A stretch of DNA of 64,000 nt from Sulfurimonas sp. hsl 1-7 (GCF_030577135.1 NZ_JAUIRR010000002.1:248001-312000), one strand, 5' to 3'; positions 53,272 through 63,120 are shown, counted from the first letter of the stretch. Made by a program: numbers and translations. Notes: generated by a model not told the origin, from the letters alone.

Positions 53272-54531
53272 ATGAATAGCTATGAAGAGAAATTTAATAA
53301 AGCGATAGAAAATACATTTTTTTCCAAACTAAGTGAGGGTGATCAGCAGTTTATACAAAACAAAGCGTATGAACTGAAGTTCTCCCATCAAGAGCTCAAA
53401 CAAATCGTAGATATTGCGAGAGATCTTGAGTTATGGAATGAGGGAAACATCCAAGAGATTTTCCCCGATCACGAACAGAAAAAAGTTGTTTTCTCAAGAT
53501 TAAGACAAACATATGAGGCACTCCGGGATAAACCAAATTCGTATGAAAACTTTACACTAAAAAATATTCCTCAAGAACAAAAGTTCACTTTCACTTCAAA
53601 ACCGAAAGAGGGATTTGGTCTTGGACTTTGTCCCGTTGCCAGTGAAAAAACAAGATGTTGTAACCTCTTAACACTTGATGCGGTTGAGTCATGCGGTTTT
53701 GACTGTTCTTATTGCTCAATACAGAGTTTTTATAATCAAAACAACGTAACTTTTGACTCTAATTTTCACGAGAAACTAAAAAACCTCAATCTCGATCCAA
53801 ATAAAACATACCATATCGGAACGGGTCAAAGTTCAGATTCTTTGATGTGGGGAAACCGAGAAGGACTTTTAGACTCCCTCTTTGAGTTTGCACGTACAAA
53901 TCCAAATGTGATCTTAGAGTTTAAAACCAAGTCAGATAACATCTCTTACTTTTTAGAAAATGATGTACCGAAAAACATTCTATGTACCTGGAGTTTAAAT
54001 ACGCAAACTATTATAGACAATGAAGAACACCTTACAGCTTCTCTTGAAAAAAGGATCAATGCTGCCAGAAAAGTAGCTGACAAGGGTGTAAAAGTCGGTT
54101 TTCACTTCCATCCAATCGTAGAGTATGTAGGATACCTTGATGAATACAAAGAGGTGTATGAAAAACTGCAAAATACTTTTACACCTAAAGAGGTCGCTCT
54201 TGTAAGCTTTGGAACACTTACATTTATTAAACCTGTGATCAAACAACTCCGATCGAGAGATTTTAGAACTAAGATTACACAGATCCCGCATGAAGATGCA
54301 AGCGGAAAAACATCATATCCGTATGAGACAAAAGTTGAGATGTTTAAACATGCCTATGAGAGTTTCAAATCATGGCAAACTACAGAGGAGAAAGTATTTT
54401 TCTATCTCTGTATGGAACCGCATGAACTGTGGAAAGATACGTTTGGATACCAATACGCTACAAACAACAATTTTGAGCACGCTATGCTAGGGGCTTATTG
54501 TAAAAAAGTTGGGCAAGATTATCTTATTTAA
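53272..54531 (+). CDS. Radical SAM protein of the spore photoproduct lyase family
   Basis: A 419-residue protein. The cluster motif is ESCGFDCSYCSIQSFY (CX3CX2C, not the SPL Cys ladder of Bacillus only), and FGLGLCPVASEKTRCCN, KTYHIGTGQSSDSLMWG and VKVGFHFHPIVEYVGY are SPL-family features. True SPL repairs thymine spore photoproduct; this bacterium makes no spores, so the substrate is unknown. A TAAAAT box 8 bases before the ATG suggests a leaderless transcript. Its 3' end overlaps the WGR-like gene by 4 bases. Confidence 0.85.
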   Translation: MNSYEEKFNKAIENTFFSKLSEGDQQFIQNKAYELKFSHQELKQIVDIARDLELWNEGNIQEIFPDHEQKKVVFSRLRQTYEALRDKPNSYENFTLKNIPQEQKFTFTSKPKEGFGLGLCPVASEKTRCCNLLTLDAVESCGFDCSYCSIQSFYNQNNVTFDSNFHEKLKNLNLDPNKTYHIGTGQSSDSLMWGNREGLLDSLFEFARTNPNVILEFKTKSDNISYFLENDVPKNILCTWSLNTQTIIDNEEHLTASLEKRINAARKVADKGVKVGFHFHPIVEYVGYLDEYKEVYEKLQNTFTPKEVALVSFGTLTFIKPVIKQLRSRDFRTKITQIPHEDASGKTSYPYETKVEMFKHAYESFKSWQTTEEKVFFYLCMEPHELWKDTFGYQYATNNNFEHAMLGAYCKKVGQDYLI

Positions 54532-54761
54532 GATACTTTGAGATAGCCTAACTGCTTTTTATCAACCATAATATCCAATACTTTACAAAGTGCCTCTTTT
54601 TTTGAAGGGGCATAGCATTTGATCGTATTGGTCGGATTGTTATTATTTATCCCCCCGTATTCTCTTTGGATCAGATAATCTCCAAAGAGTGTCTGATACA
54701 CATTTATTTTATAATAGTATATCTTTTCATTTGAGTTTTTTAATAATAACATCACTTTCAC
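54528..54761 (-). CDS. Stand-alone WGR-like domain protein
   Basis: A 77-residue protein with the WGR domain pattern: KIYYYKINVYQTLFGDYLIQ, REYGGINNNN and a C-terminal helix KKEALCKVLDIMVDKKQLGY. WGR domains bind nucleic acids in PARPs and MolR-like proteins; here there is no catalytic part. The typical WGR triplet is replaced by YGG. Convergent with the SPL-like gene, with a 4-base overlap. Confidence 0.62.
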   Translation of the reverse strand: MKVMLLLKNSNEKIYYYKINVYQTLFGDYLIQREYGGINNNNPTNTIKCYAPSKKEALCKVLDIMVDKKQLGYLKVS

Positions 54762-54815
54762 TTTTCTTTACATATAATTCTAAAACTATATCAGCAATAA
54801 ATATTCCCACCACAC

Positions 54816-54855
54816 ATCAATATATCTTGATATATTAAAACAAACTGGTTATACT
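54816..54855 (+). promoter_or_regulatory. arsB promoter with an overlapping ArsR-type operator
   Basis: -35 TTGATA (54827-54832), 17 bases, -10 TATACT (54850-54855). ATCAA-N6-TTGAT (54816-54831), the spacing of ArsR/SmtB boxes, covers the -35. A second palindrome ATATATC-TT-GATATAT overlaps it. This arrangement would block polymerase until metalloid releases the repressor. ArsR itself is not in the window. Confidence 0.72.
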
Positions 54856-54880
54856 TTCCAAAAAATTTATAAGGGTTACT

Positions 54881-56143
54881 ATGTTGCTCGCTGCATCTAT
54901 CTTTTTAATAACACTAATTTTTATTATTTGGCAACCAAAAGGTTTGCAAATAGGCACTACTGCTATTATCGGTGCAATTGTAGCTTTACTACTTGGTGTA
55001 GTCTCTTTTGACGATGTAAAAGTAGTTTTTGATATTATCTGGGATGCTACACTTGCATTTATCGGGATTATTATCCTTTCGATGGTGCTTGATGAGATAG
55101 GATTTTTTGAGTGGGCTGCACTTAAGATGGCAAAACTCTCTAACGGAAGCGGTACAAAGATCTTTTTTTATTCGATCATACTTGGAGCAATCGTTTCGGC
55201 TCTTTTTGCCAATGACGGAGCGGCACTTATCCTTACCCCAATCTTGCTTGCAAAAATGAGAATCCTGCAACTTAACACGAAAACAATTTTAGCTTTCTTA
55301 CTTGCAGGGGGATTTATCAGCGATAGTGCATCACTCCCTTTTGTATTTTCAAACCTTACAAATATCGTAACGGCAAACTATTTTGACATAGGTTTTAAAG
55401 AGTATATGCTCCATATGGCATTTCCATATCTAGTAAGCGTTGTTGTATCTATGTTAGTTCTATATATCATACTCAAAAAAGATATTCCAAAAACTGTTGA
55501 TATCGATCTGCTCAAAAATCCAAATGACGTATTAAAAAGCAAAACACTCTTTCAATTTAGCTGGTTCTTCTTAGCACTTTTACTCGCAGGGTATTTTATT
55601 GGAGACAACTACAACATTCCGGTATCTGTCTTTGCTCTTGGCGGAGGGGTAATTTTCTTAATCATTGCAAGTGCTATGAAGACTGTAGAACCAAAGCATA
55701 TCATTAAAGAAGCACCATGGCAGGTTGTTTGGTTTTCACTCGGTCTTTATGTAGTAGTTTACGGTTTAAAAAATCAAGGACTTACAGCTGAGATTGCTGA
55801 ACTTCTGACTTACTTAAATACACAATCACAATTTCTTGCTGTAGTCGGAACAGGATTTTTATCTGCATTTTTATCTGCTATTATGAACAATATGCCGACA
55901 ATTATGGTGATGGACATAGCACTTGAAGGGATCAAAAACGATGCAATGATCTATGCAAACATTATCGGTTGTAACTTAGGACCGAAAATGACACCGTTTG
56001 GTTCACTGGCAACCTTACTTTGGTTACACTCTCTAGAGAAAAAAGGGGTACAAATAAGCTTCTGGTCTTATTCAAAATTCGGACTTATTGTCACTCCTCC
56101 GGTACTCTTCTTAGTCCTTGTATCTATGCTTCCTCTACCATAG
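54881..56143 (+). CDS. arsB: Arsenite efflux pump ArsB
   Basis: A 420-residue inner-membrane carrier with about 12 TM helices. [20 protein letters not shown] matches the ArsB start closely, followed by [36 protein letters not shown] and [20 protein letters not shown]. It exports arsenite/antimonite in exchange for protons. AAGGG precedes the ATG. No arsA, arsC or arsR nearby. Confidence 0.92.
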   Translation: MLLAASIFLITLIFIIWQPKGLQIGTTAIIGAIVALLLGVVSFDDVKVVFDIIWDATLAFIGIIILSMVLDEIGFFEWAALKMAKLSNGSGTKIFFYSIILGAIVSALFANDGAALILTPILLAKMRILQLNTKTILAFLLAGGFISDSASLPFVFSNLTNIVTANYFDIGFKEYMLHMAFPYLVSVVVSMLVLYIILKKDIPKTVDIDLLKNPNDVLKSKTLFQFSWFFLALLLAGYFIGDNYNIPVSVFALGGGVIFLIIASAMKTVEPKHIIKEAPWQVVWFSLGLYVVVYGLKNQGLTAEIAELLTYLNTQSQFLAVVGTGFLSAFLSAIMNNMPTIMVMDIALEGIKNDAMIYANIIGCNLGPKMTPFGSLATLLWLHSLEKKGVQISFWSYSKFGLIVTPPVLFLVLVSMLPLP

Positions 56144-57554
56144 ATTCTGTAAGTCTAAAGAATTTTTCACTTGCTTCTTCCATCTCTTGGAAGTCGCTTA
56201 AAATTTTCTCTTTCATCTCTATACATTCATCTAAATTACTATTTTTCAGACATGCCAAAGATTCTTTTATTCTGTTATGTATAATTTCATGAGGTTCATT
56301 TACCAGTTTATAACTTTGTGTATGACCATATTGTTTTTTCCCTTGCGTTTCATACCATTTTGTAAAACGGCAAGTGTGATGTTCATCAAATCCAGCTACA
56401 ACTTTTCCTGCAGAAAAAGAGGCATAAGCATTTGTTTTAAACAGTACGTGGTCTATCATAATCAGATTCATAAATATTCGCCCGTCAATCTGTTGGATTA
56501 GCTTTTCAGACTCTGTATTTGAATCTCGTAGTTCAGTCATACTTTGACTAAATTTTACAATCATCTCATGGAACTCTTCCATCACGACACGCATGCTCTC
56601 TGAACTCTCACTCATCTCTCGGCTCTCTTGTTGCAATACCTGAACCGTTGTTTTAATCTCCGCAGTCGCTTTTTGCGTTCGCTCAGCCAGCTTTCTTACT
56701 TCATCGGCTACAACTGCAAAACCACGGCCGTGTTCACCCGCACGTGCAGCTTCAATAGCAGCATTGAGTGCAAGAAGGTTTGTCTGGTCTGAAATATCAC
56801 TGATTAAATCAACCACTTCGGTAATCTCTTTTGCACGACTTTCTAACATTTCTGTTGATGTCACATTCACATCAATAAGCTGATTAAGACCGTCTAGTTT
56901 GCTCCCTACATTTTCTGCATCTTCTACACGCTCAATACTCATCTGCGTTGAATTCATAATACTTTGAGAGATAACTTCTAAATATTTTGCATTTGCACTA
57001 AAACTCTCCTGCAACGATTCAAGCTGCACATTGTTTTTATTGATAAGGCTCAGTTCAGAGTTCAGTTCAGCACGTTGTTGCATCTTATAGGTCTGTTCCA
57101 TCACCTTTGCACTTTCATTAACATGGTTTCCACCAAATTCAAGTGCAGAACTAAGACCCTGTGTGTTGAATGTTCTAAAAAATTGATTTTCACTCGCATA
57201 ATTGACCGATGCTTTCATCTCTCTCATAAAAGTCTCAAACTGATCGAGTATATTATTGAGTTGTTTTGCAATCTTCCCTATTCTACCTTTAGCAGTAATG
57301 TTTGTGATACGTTGCTCAAAATTTCCGTTAGCCGTTGAGTCCAAGACTACAAATATTTTATCCATCTCTCGTTGTAAAACTTTAATATTTAAGTGTATTA
57401 ATACAATGACAATACATGCAAACAAAAACATAATAATGTTTATTATAGAAAAATTATCAAGTATAAATGTGTCATATAAGAAACTTAATCCATATGCACC
57501 CATTCCTAAATAAATAAGTAAATTAATTCTAGATAGATAAGATAAATCTGTCAT
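56124..57554 (-). CDS. Methyl-accepting chemotaxis protein with C-terminal CZB domain (CetA-like)
   Basis: A 476-residue chemoreceptor. Two close TM helices at the N terminus (about 11-31 and 37-57) leave no periplasmic sensor, so it takes signals from inside. A HAMP-like segment and MCP signalling domain follow ([40 protein letters not shown]). The end is a zinc-binding CZB module ([36 protein letters not shown]). Start at ATG 57554 with GGAGG five bases upstream. It overlaps the PAS gene by 26 bases. CetA-like by layout, but CZB is extra. Confidence 0.88.
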   Translation of the reverse strand: MTDLSYLSRINLLIYLGMGAYGLSFLYDTFILDNFSIINIIMFLFACIVIVLIHLNIKVLQREMDKIFVVLDSTANGNFEQRITNITAKGRIGKIAKQLNNILDQFETFMREMKASVNYASENQFFRTFNTQGLSSALEFGGNHVNESAKVMEQTYKMQQRAELNSELSLINKNNVQLESLQESFSANAKYLEVISQSIMNSTQMSIERVEDAENVGSKLDGLNQLIDVNVTSTEMLESRAKEITEVVDLISDISDQTNLLALNAAIEAARAGEHGRGFAVVADEVRKLAERTQKATAEIKTTVQVLQQESREMSESSESMRVVMEEFHEMIVKFSQSMTELRDSNTESEKLIQQIDGRIFMNLIMIDHVLFKTNAYASFSAGKVVAGFDEHHTCRFTKWYETQGKKQYGHTQSYKLVNEPHEIIHNRIKESLACLKNSNLDECIEMKEKILSDFQEMEEASEKFFRLTESMVEEA

Positions 57555-58011
57555 ACCTGCCTCCATTCTCCGCGATTATAGTGTCTAAAATTTGCTGTGA
57601 TTCACTTATACCACCGCTTTTTTCGGCTTTATATAAGCGTTCGTAAAGTGGTACAATTACATCTAATGCTTTTTTAGTAGGTTTTCTTCTCACCGAATAA
57701 AACCCTACAATGTTTTTGTTTGCATCATAAGAAGGGGTAACATTAGCCAGAACCCAATAATGATCACCGTTTTTTGCTCGGTTCATTACATATGCGTTAA
57801 TCTCTTTGCCTTGCTGAACTGTTTCCCATAATAACTTAAAAATCACCTTCGGCATTCTTGGATGTCGTATAATATTATGAGGACTATTTAATAACTCTTG
57901 TTCAGTATAGCCTGCCAACTTCAAAAACAATTCGTTTCCGTAAAGAATTTTCCCTTTTGTATCTGTTTTTGAAACTATTAACTCATCCTCTTGAAACATT
58001 AACTCTGCCAT
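57529..58011 (-). CDS. PAS-domain sensor (CetB/Aer-like)
   Basis: A 160-residue cytosolic PAS protein. It has [40 protein letters not shown], and [20 protein letters not shown], the pattern of the FAD-binding Aer PAS, predicting redox/energy-taxis sensing. The C-terminal 40 residues are helical. It overlaps and probably works with the downstream chemoreceptor, as CetB does with CetA in Campylobacter. Confidence 0.87.
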   Translation of the reverse strand: MAELMFQEDELIVSKTDTKGKILYGNELFLKLAGYTEQELLNSPHNIIRHPRMPKVIFKLLWETVQQGKEINAYVMNRAKNGDHYWVLANVTPSYDANKNIVGFYSVRRKPTKKALDVIVPLYERLYKAEKSGGISESQQILDTIIAENGGRYDRFILSI

Positions 58012-58192
58012 GATGCTTCCTTCTTATATTAATTTCTTTAATATAGTAATTGAATATTATCACACACTCCTATTTTTAAAGGGTTATATGTGATTAATTT
58101 TTAACCTATGAAATATATATGTAAATTCTGTTCCTTTTGAGCTAAAACTAAATAAAAAGGATATAATTTTAAAAAAAGACGGAAAAACCAAT

Positions 58193-59041
58193 ATGAAATT
58201 AAATACACACTTAGAACTCGGAAAATTAAACACGCTTCGTGCAGACAGACTTACACCTCACGGTATTTTTCTAATGGCTGAAGACGGTAAAGACGTGCTT
58301 CTACCCCAAGCTTATGTTACTGATGAGATGAAAGAGGACTCTTTAATAGAGGTGTTTCTTTATACAGATTCAGAAGACAGACTTATCGCAACAACTTTGC
58401 GTCCAAAAGCAATGCTGGACCAATTTGCACTTTTAGAAGTAGTTGATCGTGCAAAATTCGGTGCATTTTTAAACTGGGGACTTCCAAAAGATCTACTCTG
58501 CCCAACAAAATTGCAAAAAACTCCTTTTGTAGTAGGAGAAAAAAGATTTATAAAAGTTGTTTATGATGAGAAAACACACAGACTTGTAGCTTCTGAAAAA
58601 CTTGGCGATTTTTTTGATACAAGACCAAAAGGTCTAAAACCTAACCAGGAAGTGGTAATCATCCCTATCCAGAAAACACCTCTTGGATATAAATGTATTG
58701 TTGAAAACAAATATGAAGGTTTAATTTATCATAATGAAATTTTTGAAAATATTGTTTTAGGTGAAGAGAAAGCAGCCTATATCAAAACTGTTAGAAAAGA
58801 TGGAAAACTTGACTTAAAACTTAGAGCTAGCGGTTCTAAAAGTAACAATTCAACAGCAGATAAAGTGTATGAACTTCTTAAACAAAATGGTGGTATCATG
58901 CCTTATAACTATAAAAGTGATGCCGAACTTATTAAAGACGTATTTGCTATGAGTAAAAAAGAGTTTAAACGCACACTAACAAAACTTCAAGAAGATGGTA
59001 AAATTGAAGTCAAAGATACCGGTATATATCTTAAATCGTAA
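58193..59041 (+). CDS. CvfB/YitL-like S1 RNA-binding protein
   Basis: A 282-residue cytosolic protein with S1-like OB folds (GIFLMAEDGKDVLLPQAYV, FGAFLNWGLPKDLLCP, GYKCIVENKYEGLIYHNEIF) and a C-terminal winged helix (VFAMSKKEFKRTLTKLQEDG), the CvfB layout. RNA-binding regulator; exact target unknown. It is followed by a 40-residue membrane peptide gene and a terminator. Confidence 0.87.
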   Translation: MKLNTHLELGKLNTLRADRLTPHGIFLMAEDGKDVLLPQAYVTDEMKEDSLIEVFLYTDSEDRLIATTLRPKAMLDQFALLEVVDRAKFGAFLNWGLPKDLLCPTKLQKTPFVVGEKRFIKVVYDEKTHRLVASEKLGDFFDTRPKGLKPNQEVVIIPIQKTPLGYKCIVENKYEGLIYHNEIFENIVLGEEKAAYIKTVRKDGKLDLKLRASGSKSNNSTADKVYELLKQNGGIMPYNYKSDAELIKDVFAMSKKEFKRTLTKLQEDGKIEVKDTGIYLKS

Positions 59042-59051
59042 AGGTTCATAA

Positions 59052-59174
59052 ATGACTGAAGGGATTGAACAAGCTACCCGTGGTGGCGATTTACTTATTT
59101 GGGGAATAATTTTTACTCTTTTAGTGATTGTTGTCGGAACTCTTGCTTGGATTGATCGTAATAGTGAAAGATAG
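59052..59174 (+). CDS. 40-residue single-span membrane peptide
   Basis: MTEGIEQATRGGDLLIWGII continues through FTLLVIVVGTLAWIDRNSER to TAG. One hydrophobic helix (about 14-34) with a charged C terminus. AAAGG lies before the ATG; it starts 10 bases after the CvfB-like gene and ends one base before an intrinsic terminator, which supports it as a genuine last gene of the operon. No family recognised. Confidence 0.6.
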   Translation: MTEGIEQATRGGDLLIWGIIFTLLVIVVGTLAWIDRNSER

Positions 59175-59175
59175 T

Positions 59176-59195
59176 AAACTCCAAAAGGAGTTTTT
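59176..59195 (+). terminator. Rho-independent terminator
   Basis: AAACTCC-AAAA-GGAGTTT, seven perfect pairs running into T residues. It directly follows the small membrane peptide gene and ends the CvfB-like operon. Confidence 0.85.
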
Positions 59196-59316
59196 GTAAA
59201 GAGTATATCATCTAAGTGAATCAATCTCAGAAGATATACATGGAGAATCGTAAGTAAGATTATATATCTAAATTGTTACAATTGTGTTAATGAATATCAA
59301 ATATAGGATATGATGT

Positions 59317-59610
59317 ATGAAAAAATGTAATTCACTACAAGAAGTTAGAGATGAGATCGATGTTATTGATCAGCAATTAGTAGAACTTATCTCAGAGAGA
59401 AGTCATCTTATTCGTCAAGCTGCGGCATTTAAAGATACGATCGAAGATGTAAAAGCTGAAAATCGTATAGATGATATTATGCAAAGAGTTCGCAAAAAAG
59501 CGATCGATTTAAATATAAATCCAAATATGATCAGTGAGCTTTTTCAAGTTATGATAAATGAAATGGTAGAAACTGAGATAGCAGAGTTTAGAAACTCAGG
59601 GAAGTTTTAA
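59317..59610 (+). CDS. Chorismate mutase, AroQ class
   Basis: A 97-residue all-helical protein of the type II chorismate mutase fold: VRDEIDVIDQQLVELISERS with the active-site Arg, AAFKDTIEDVKAENR with Lys and Arg, then a third helix. Converts chorismate to prephenate for Phe/Tyr. The related isochorismate pyruvate lyase fold is possible. AGGA precedes the ATG. An AATTG-TTA-CAATT repeat is upstream. Monocistronic. Confidence 0.85.
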   Translation: MKKCNSLQEVRDEIDVIDQQLVELISERSHLIRQAAAFKDTIEDVKAENRIDDIMQRVRKKAIDLNINPNMISELFQVMINEMVETEIAEFRNSGKF

Positions 59611-59611
59611 A

Positions 59612-59645
59612 AGATAAGAAGTAGCTTCTCGCTACTATCTTATTT
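59612..59645. terminator. Bidirectional terminator between chorismate mutase and infA
   Basis: AGATAAGAAGTAGC and GCTACT-A-TCTTATTT form a 14-bp stem with one bulged A and a TTCTC loop. On the minus strand the stem runs into TTTT. It includes the infA stop. Confidence 0.75.
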
Positions 59646-59858
59646 GTATCTGTAAGTGATACGACCTTTATCAAGTGAATATGGAGTAAGTTCTAGTTTT
59701 ACTTTATCACCTGGAAGTATTTTGATGTAGTGCATACGCATTTTACCGGCAATGTGACATAAAATAATGTGTCCATTTTCTAGTTCAACACGAAATGTTG
59801 CGTTTGGCAATGCTTCAACAATCTTGCCATCAACTTCAATAACATCTGCTTTAGCCAT
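59640..59858 (-). CDS. infA: Translation initiation factor IF-1
   Basis: A 72-residue OB-fold protein: [40 protein letters not shown] and [20 protein letters not shown]. Binds the 30S A site. Last gene of the spc segment, 26 bases after map; a terminator follows where rpmJ would normally be. Confidence 0.97.
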   Translation of the reverse strand: MAKADVIEVDGKIVEALPNATFRVELENGHIILCHIAGKMRMHYIKILPGDKVKLELTPYSLDKGRITYRYK

Positions 59859-59884
59859 TTTTAGTCCTTTAAAGTTTTTAACTC

Positions 59885-60643
59885 TTACGCAAGAGATAAT
59901 ATTTCAGCTTTACCGCCAACAACTGCGACAGTATGCTCATAGTGTGAACCGCGTAAACCGTCGGCACTAACAACATCCCAACCATTATCCAAGATGATAG
60001 GCTTACCATCTTTTTGACAGATCATAGGCTCTATACAAAAAACCATTCCATTTTTTATCTTTGGACCCGCTTTTGGATTACCACCTTCAAGATAGTTTGG
60101 AATTTCAGGTTCTTCATGAGGTTTTTTTCCTATACCATGACCACAAAAATTTCTAAGCGGCACAAAACCTCTCTCTAAGATAAATTGCTCCATCATATAA
60201 GAAAGTTCTTTAAATCTCATACCCTCTTTGATATTTTCAATACCATAATACAGTGTATCTTTTGCACAAGCGATTAACTCTTCATCTTTTTTGCTAATTT
60301 GACCAACACCGACACTAATCGCTGCATCACCAAACCAACCTTCAAGTTCTGTTCCGATGTCGTAACCGATCACATCACCATCTTGAAGTTTATAATCATT
60401 CGGAATACCGTGAATAATAACTTCATTGAGAGATGTACATACAGCATTTGGGAATCCGTATAAGCCTTTAAAAGATGGTTTAGCACCCTGACTTCTGATG
60501 TAATCTTCAGCCATAGCATCTAACTCTCTTAGACTCATACCAACTTTTGTGTTTTCGCGAAGAAGTTCAAGAGTAGCGCCAACAATTTTGTTGGCAGCTC
60601 TTAATTTGTCAATCTCTTGTGGTTTTCTAAGTGCAATTGCCAT
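59885..60643 (-). CDS. map: Methionine aminopeptidase, type I
   Basis: A 252-residue metalloenzyme removing N-terminal Met. The five metal ligands are in [20 protein letters not shown] (two Asp), [14 protein letters not shown] (His), FCIEPMI (Glu) and SHYEHTVAV (Glu). It follows secY by 3 bases. Confidence 0.96.
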   Translation of the reverse strand: MAIALRKPQEIDKLRAANKIVGATLELLRENTKVGMSLRELDAMAEDYIRSQGAKPSFKGLYGFPNAVCTSLNEVIIHGIPNDYKLQDGDVIGYDIGTELEGWFGDAAISVGVGQISKKDEELIACAKDTLYYGIENIKEGMRFKELSYMMEQFILERGFVPLRNFCGHGIGKKPHEEPEIPNYLEGGNPKAGPKIKNGMVFCIEPMICQKDGKPIILDNGWDVVSADGLRGSHYEHTVAVVGGKAEILSLA

Positions 60644-60646
60644 TGT

Positions 60647-61909
60647 TTATAGACCGACTGCACTTAAAGTTTCATACTTGCTCATATAGATCTGAGCCTC
60701 AATTTTTCTCATTGTATCAAGAGCAACTTGAACAACGATTAAAACAGCTGTACCACCAAAGAAAAATGGAACACCCATACCTTTTATAATCATAAAAGGA
60801 AGTGTAGCCACTAGACCAAGATATAAAGCACCTGTAATAGTTAATCTACTTGCAGTTTCATTTAAGAACGCTTTTGTAGCTTCACCTGTACGGATACCCG
60901 GAATAAATCCGCCTTGACGTTTTAGGTTGTCTGAAATATCTTTTGCATTAAATGTAATCGAAGCATAGAAAAATGCAAAGAAAATTACAAATACAAAAGT
61001 TAAAAAGTTAAAAAAGTAACCATTTGGGTTTAAAAAGTCTGCTATCGCTTGAACCGTAGGATTTGTACTACTAGAAAGTACAGTCATAGGGAACATTAAA
61101 ATCGCAGAAGCGAAGATAACAGGGATAACTCCAGATAAGTTAACTTTAATAGGGATATAGTTCATAACACGTTTGTTTTGGTTTTGCATCATAGTTTTTT
61201 TCGCATAAGTGATTGGAATACGACGCTCACCAAGTTCAACATATATAATTACAGCTACTGTTGCAAAGATAAGTGCTAATATAGCGATTACTGTTAAGAA
61301 GCTCATTGCACCTGTATTTACCATAGTTACTGTCTGACCTATAGCACTAGGAATAGCTGAAACAATTCCAGCAAAAATGATTAAAGATATACCGTTACCT
61401 ATACCACTTTGAGTTATTTGCTCACCTATCCACATAAGAAGCATTGTACCAGCTAACATTGAAACAGCAGATAATACAACAAATGTAGTGTGATCAGCAA
61501 GGATTGCGCTATTGCCACTAGGACCTGTAAGACTTTGAAGTCCAACACTTACACCAACAGCTTGAATAATTGTAATAACTATAGTCGCATAACGGATTAT
61601 TTGCATATATTTAACCATACCATCACGCTCTTTTTTCATTTGCCCTAAAGTAGGGAAAGTAGCAGCTAAAAGCTCCATGATAATTGAAGCAGTGATATAA
61701 GGCATAATACCAAGTGAAATTATAGATAATCTCTCTACAGCATTACCGCTAAACATATTAAATAAACCTAATGCGTCTGATTGGTGAGAGTCGAAGAATG
61801 AAGCAATAACAGCAGTATCTACACCTGGAACTGGCACGTATGCCAGCAGGCGGTAGATAAATAAAAACCCAATAGTAATAAGTATCTTATTAACTAGATT
61901 TTTATTCAC
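60647..61909 (-). CDS. secY: Preprotein translocase subunit SecY
   Basis: A 420-residue channel with ten TM helices; landmarks GLFNMFSGNAVERLSIISLG, GIGNGISLIIFAGIV, and QGGFIPGIRTGEATKAFL. Forms the SecYEG pore with SecE, encoded at 23518. Two bases after rplO. Confidence 0.97.
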   Translation of the reverse strand: MNKNLVNKILITIGFLFIYRLLAYVPVPGVDTAVIASFFDSHQSDALGLFNMFSGNAVERLSIISLGIMPYITASIIMELLAATFPTLGQMKKERDGMVKYMQIIRYATIVITIIQAVGVSVGLQSLTGPSGNSAILADHTTFVVLSAVSMLAGTMLLMWIGEQITQSGIGNGISLIIFAGIVSAIPSAIGQTVTMVNTGAMSFLTVIAILALIFATVAVIIYVELGERRIPITYAKKTMMQNQNKRVMNYIPIKVNLSGVIPVIFASAILMFPMTVLSSSTNPTVQAIADFLNPNGYFFNFLTFVFVIFFAFFYASITFNAKDISDNLKRQGGFIPGIRTGEATKAFLNETASRLTITGALYLGLVATLPFMIIKGMGVPFFFGGTAVLIVVQVALDTMRKIEAQIYMSKYETLSAVGL

Positions 61910-61911
61910 GA

Positions 61912-62310
61912 CTAGTTACCTGTAGTTGTAACGTTTTCGTCTTTAATTTTCGATGCTAAATCTTTTGCAGAAGCACCTACTAGTTTAACTTTGTTCACAG
62001 AGTTAGCAATTTTGTGAACACCACGGATAGATTCCATTGTGATCTCAGCTAACTCAGCTACAGCTTTGATTTTTTCAACGTTTATTACGTATGGTTTTTC
62101 TACTCTAGAAGTAAAACCAATTTTTGGTAAACGTTTTGCAAGTGGTTGTTGACCACCCTCAAAGTTTCTTTTTCTTTTATAACCAGTACGAGATTTTTGA
62201 CCTTTTTGACCACGAGTAGCAGTCTTACCCATACCAGAACCTTGACCACGTCCCACTCTCTTACGAGAATGAGTTGATCCCTCTGCAGGAGTTAAGTTTT
62301 CAATACCCAT
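61912..62310 (-). CDS. rplO: 50S ribosomal protein L15
   Basis: A 132-residue late-assembly protein with the glycine-rich start [20 protein letters not shown] and [17 protein letters not shown]. Four bases after rpsE. Confidence 0.97.
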   Translation of the reverse strand: MGIENLTPAEGSTHSRKRVGRGQGSGMGKTATRGQKGQKSRTGYKRKRNFEGGQQPLAKRLPKIGFTSRVEKPYVINVEKIKAVAELAEITMESIRGVHKIANSVNKVKLVGASAKDLASKIKDENVTTTGN

Positions 62311-62314
62311 CTTC

Positions 62315-62758
62315 TTATCCTTTTAATCTACTAAGTGCTTCGATAGTAGCACGTACTAGTGTGTTTGGATTGTTTGAACCGATAGATTTTGTAAGGATAT
62401 CTTGAATCCCTGCAAGCTCTAGAACTGGACGAGTTGCCCCACCAGCGATTACACCAGTACCTTCTGATGCTGGTTTAAGTAAAACGCGAGAAGCGTTGTA
62501 CTTGTGTTCAATATCGTGAGCGATAGTAGTACCTTTAATACTTATTGTAGTAAGGTTTTTGAAAGCATCATCTACAGCTTTTTTGATAGCATCAGGAACT
62601 TCTTTTGCTTTACCAACACCAAAACCTACAGTACCATTTTTATCACCAACAACGATTAAAGCAGTAAAACGGAAACGTCTACCACCTTTAACAACCTTAG
62701 TAACACGGCCAATATTTACAATTGATTCTTCAAAATCATCTCTATTGATTTCCATCAT
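62315..62758 (-). CDS. rpsE: 30S ribosomal protein S5
   Basis: A 147-residue protein of the mRNA entry and decoding region. [56 protein letters not shown]. Two adjacent ATG codons open the gene. Five bases after rplR. Confidence 0.97.
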   Translation of the reverse strand: MMEINRDDFEESIVNIGRVTKVVKGGRRFRFTALIVVGDKNGTVGFGVGKAKEVPDAIKKAVDDAFKNLTTISIKGTTIAHDIEHKYNASRVLLKPASEGTGVIAGGATRPVLELAGIQDILTKSIGSNNPNTLVRATIEALSRLKG

Positions 62759-62763
62759 AGCCC

Positions 62764-63120
62764 CTAAAACTTAATTTCGTTAGCACGAAGTGCTTCACCA
62801 AACGCAGCAACTACGCCGTGATATTGGTAACCATTACGATCAAATACGATACTAGTAAGACCAGCTTCTTTAAGCTTAGCAGCGAAAGCTTCAGCAGTTG
62901 CAGCTGCACCTTCTTTGTTAGCTTTTTGTGAAATCGCTTTTGAGTTTAATGCACATAGAGTAGTTCCAGTTGCATCATCAATTGCTTGTACACTTAGGTA
63001 ACGATTTGATTTAAATACAGAAACACGAGGAAGTGTAGCACTACCAGATATTTTTGCACGGATACGACGTTTACGTTTTAAACGATTTGCCAATTTGCTT
63101 TTTAATACTTTAGCGTTCAT
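62764..63120 (-). CDS. rplR: 50S ribosomal protein L18
   Basis: A 118-residue 5S rRNA-binding protein: [34 protein letters not shown], and [20 protein letters not shown]. 13 bases after rplF. Confidence 0.97.
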   Translation of the reverse strand: MNAKVLKSKLANRLKRKRRIRAKISGSATLPRVSVFKSNRYLSVQAIDDATGTTLCALNSKAISQKANKEGAAATAEAFAAKLKEAGLTSIVFDRNGYQYHGVVAAFGEALRANEIKF

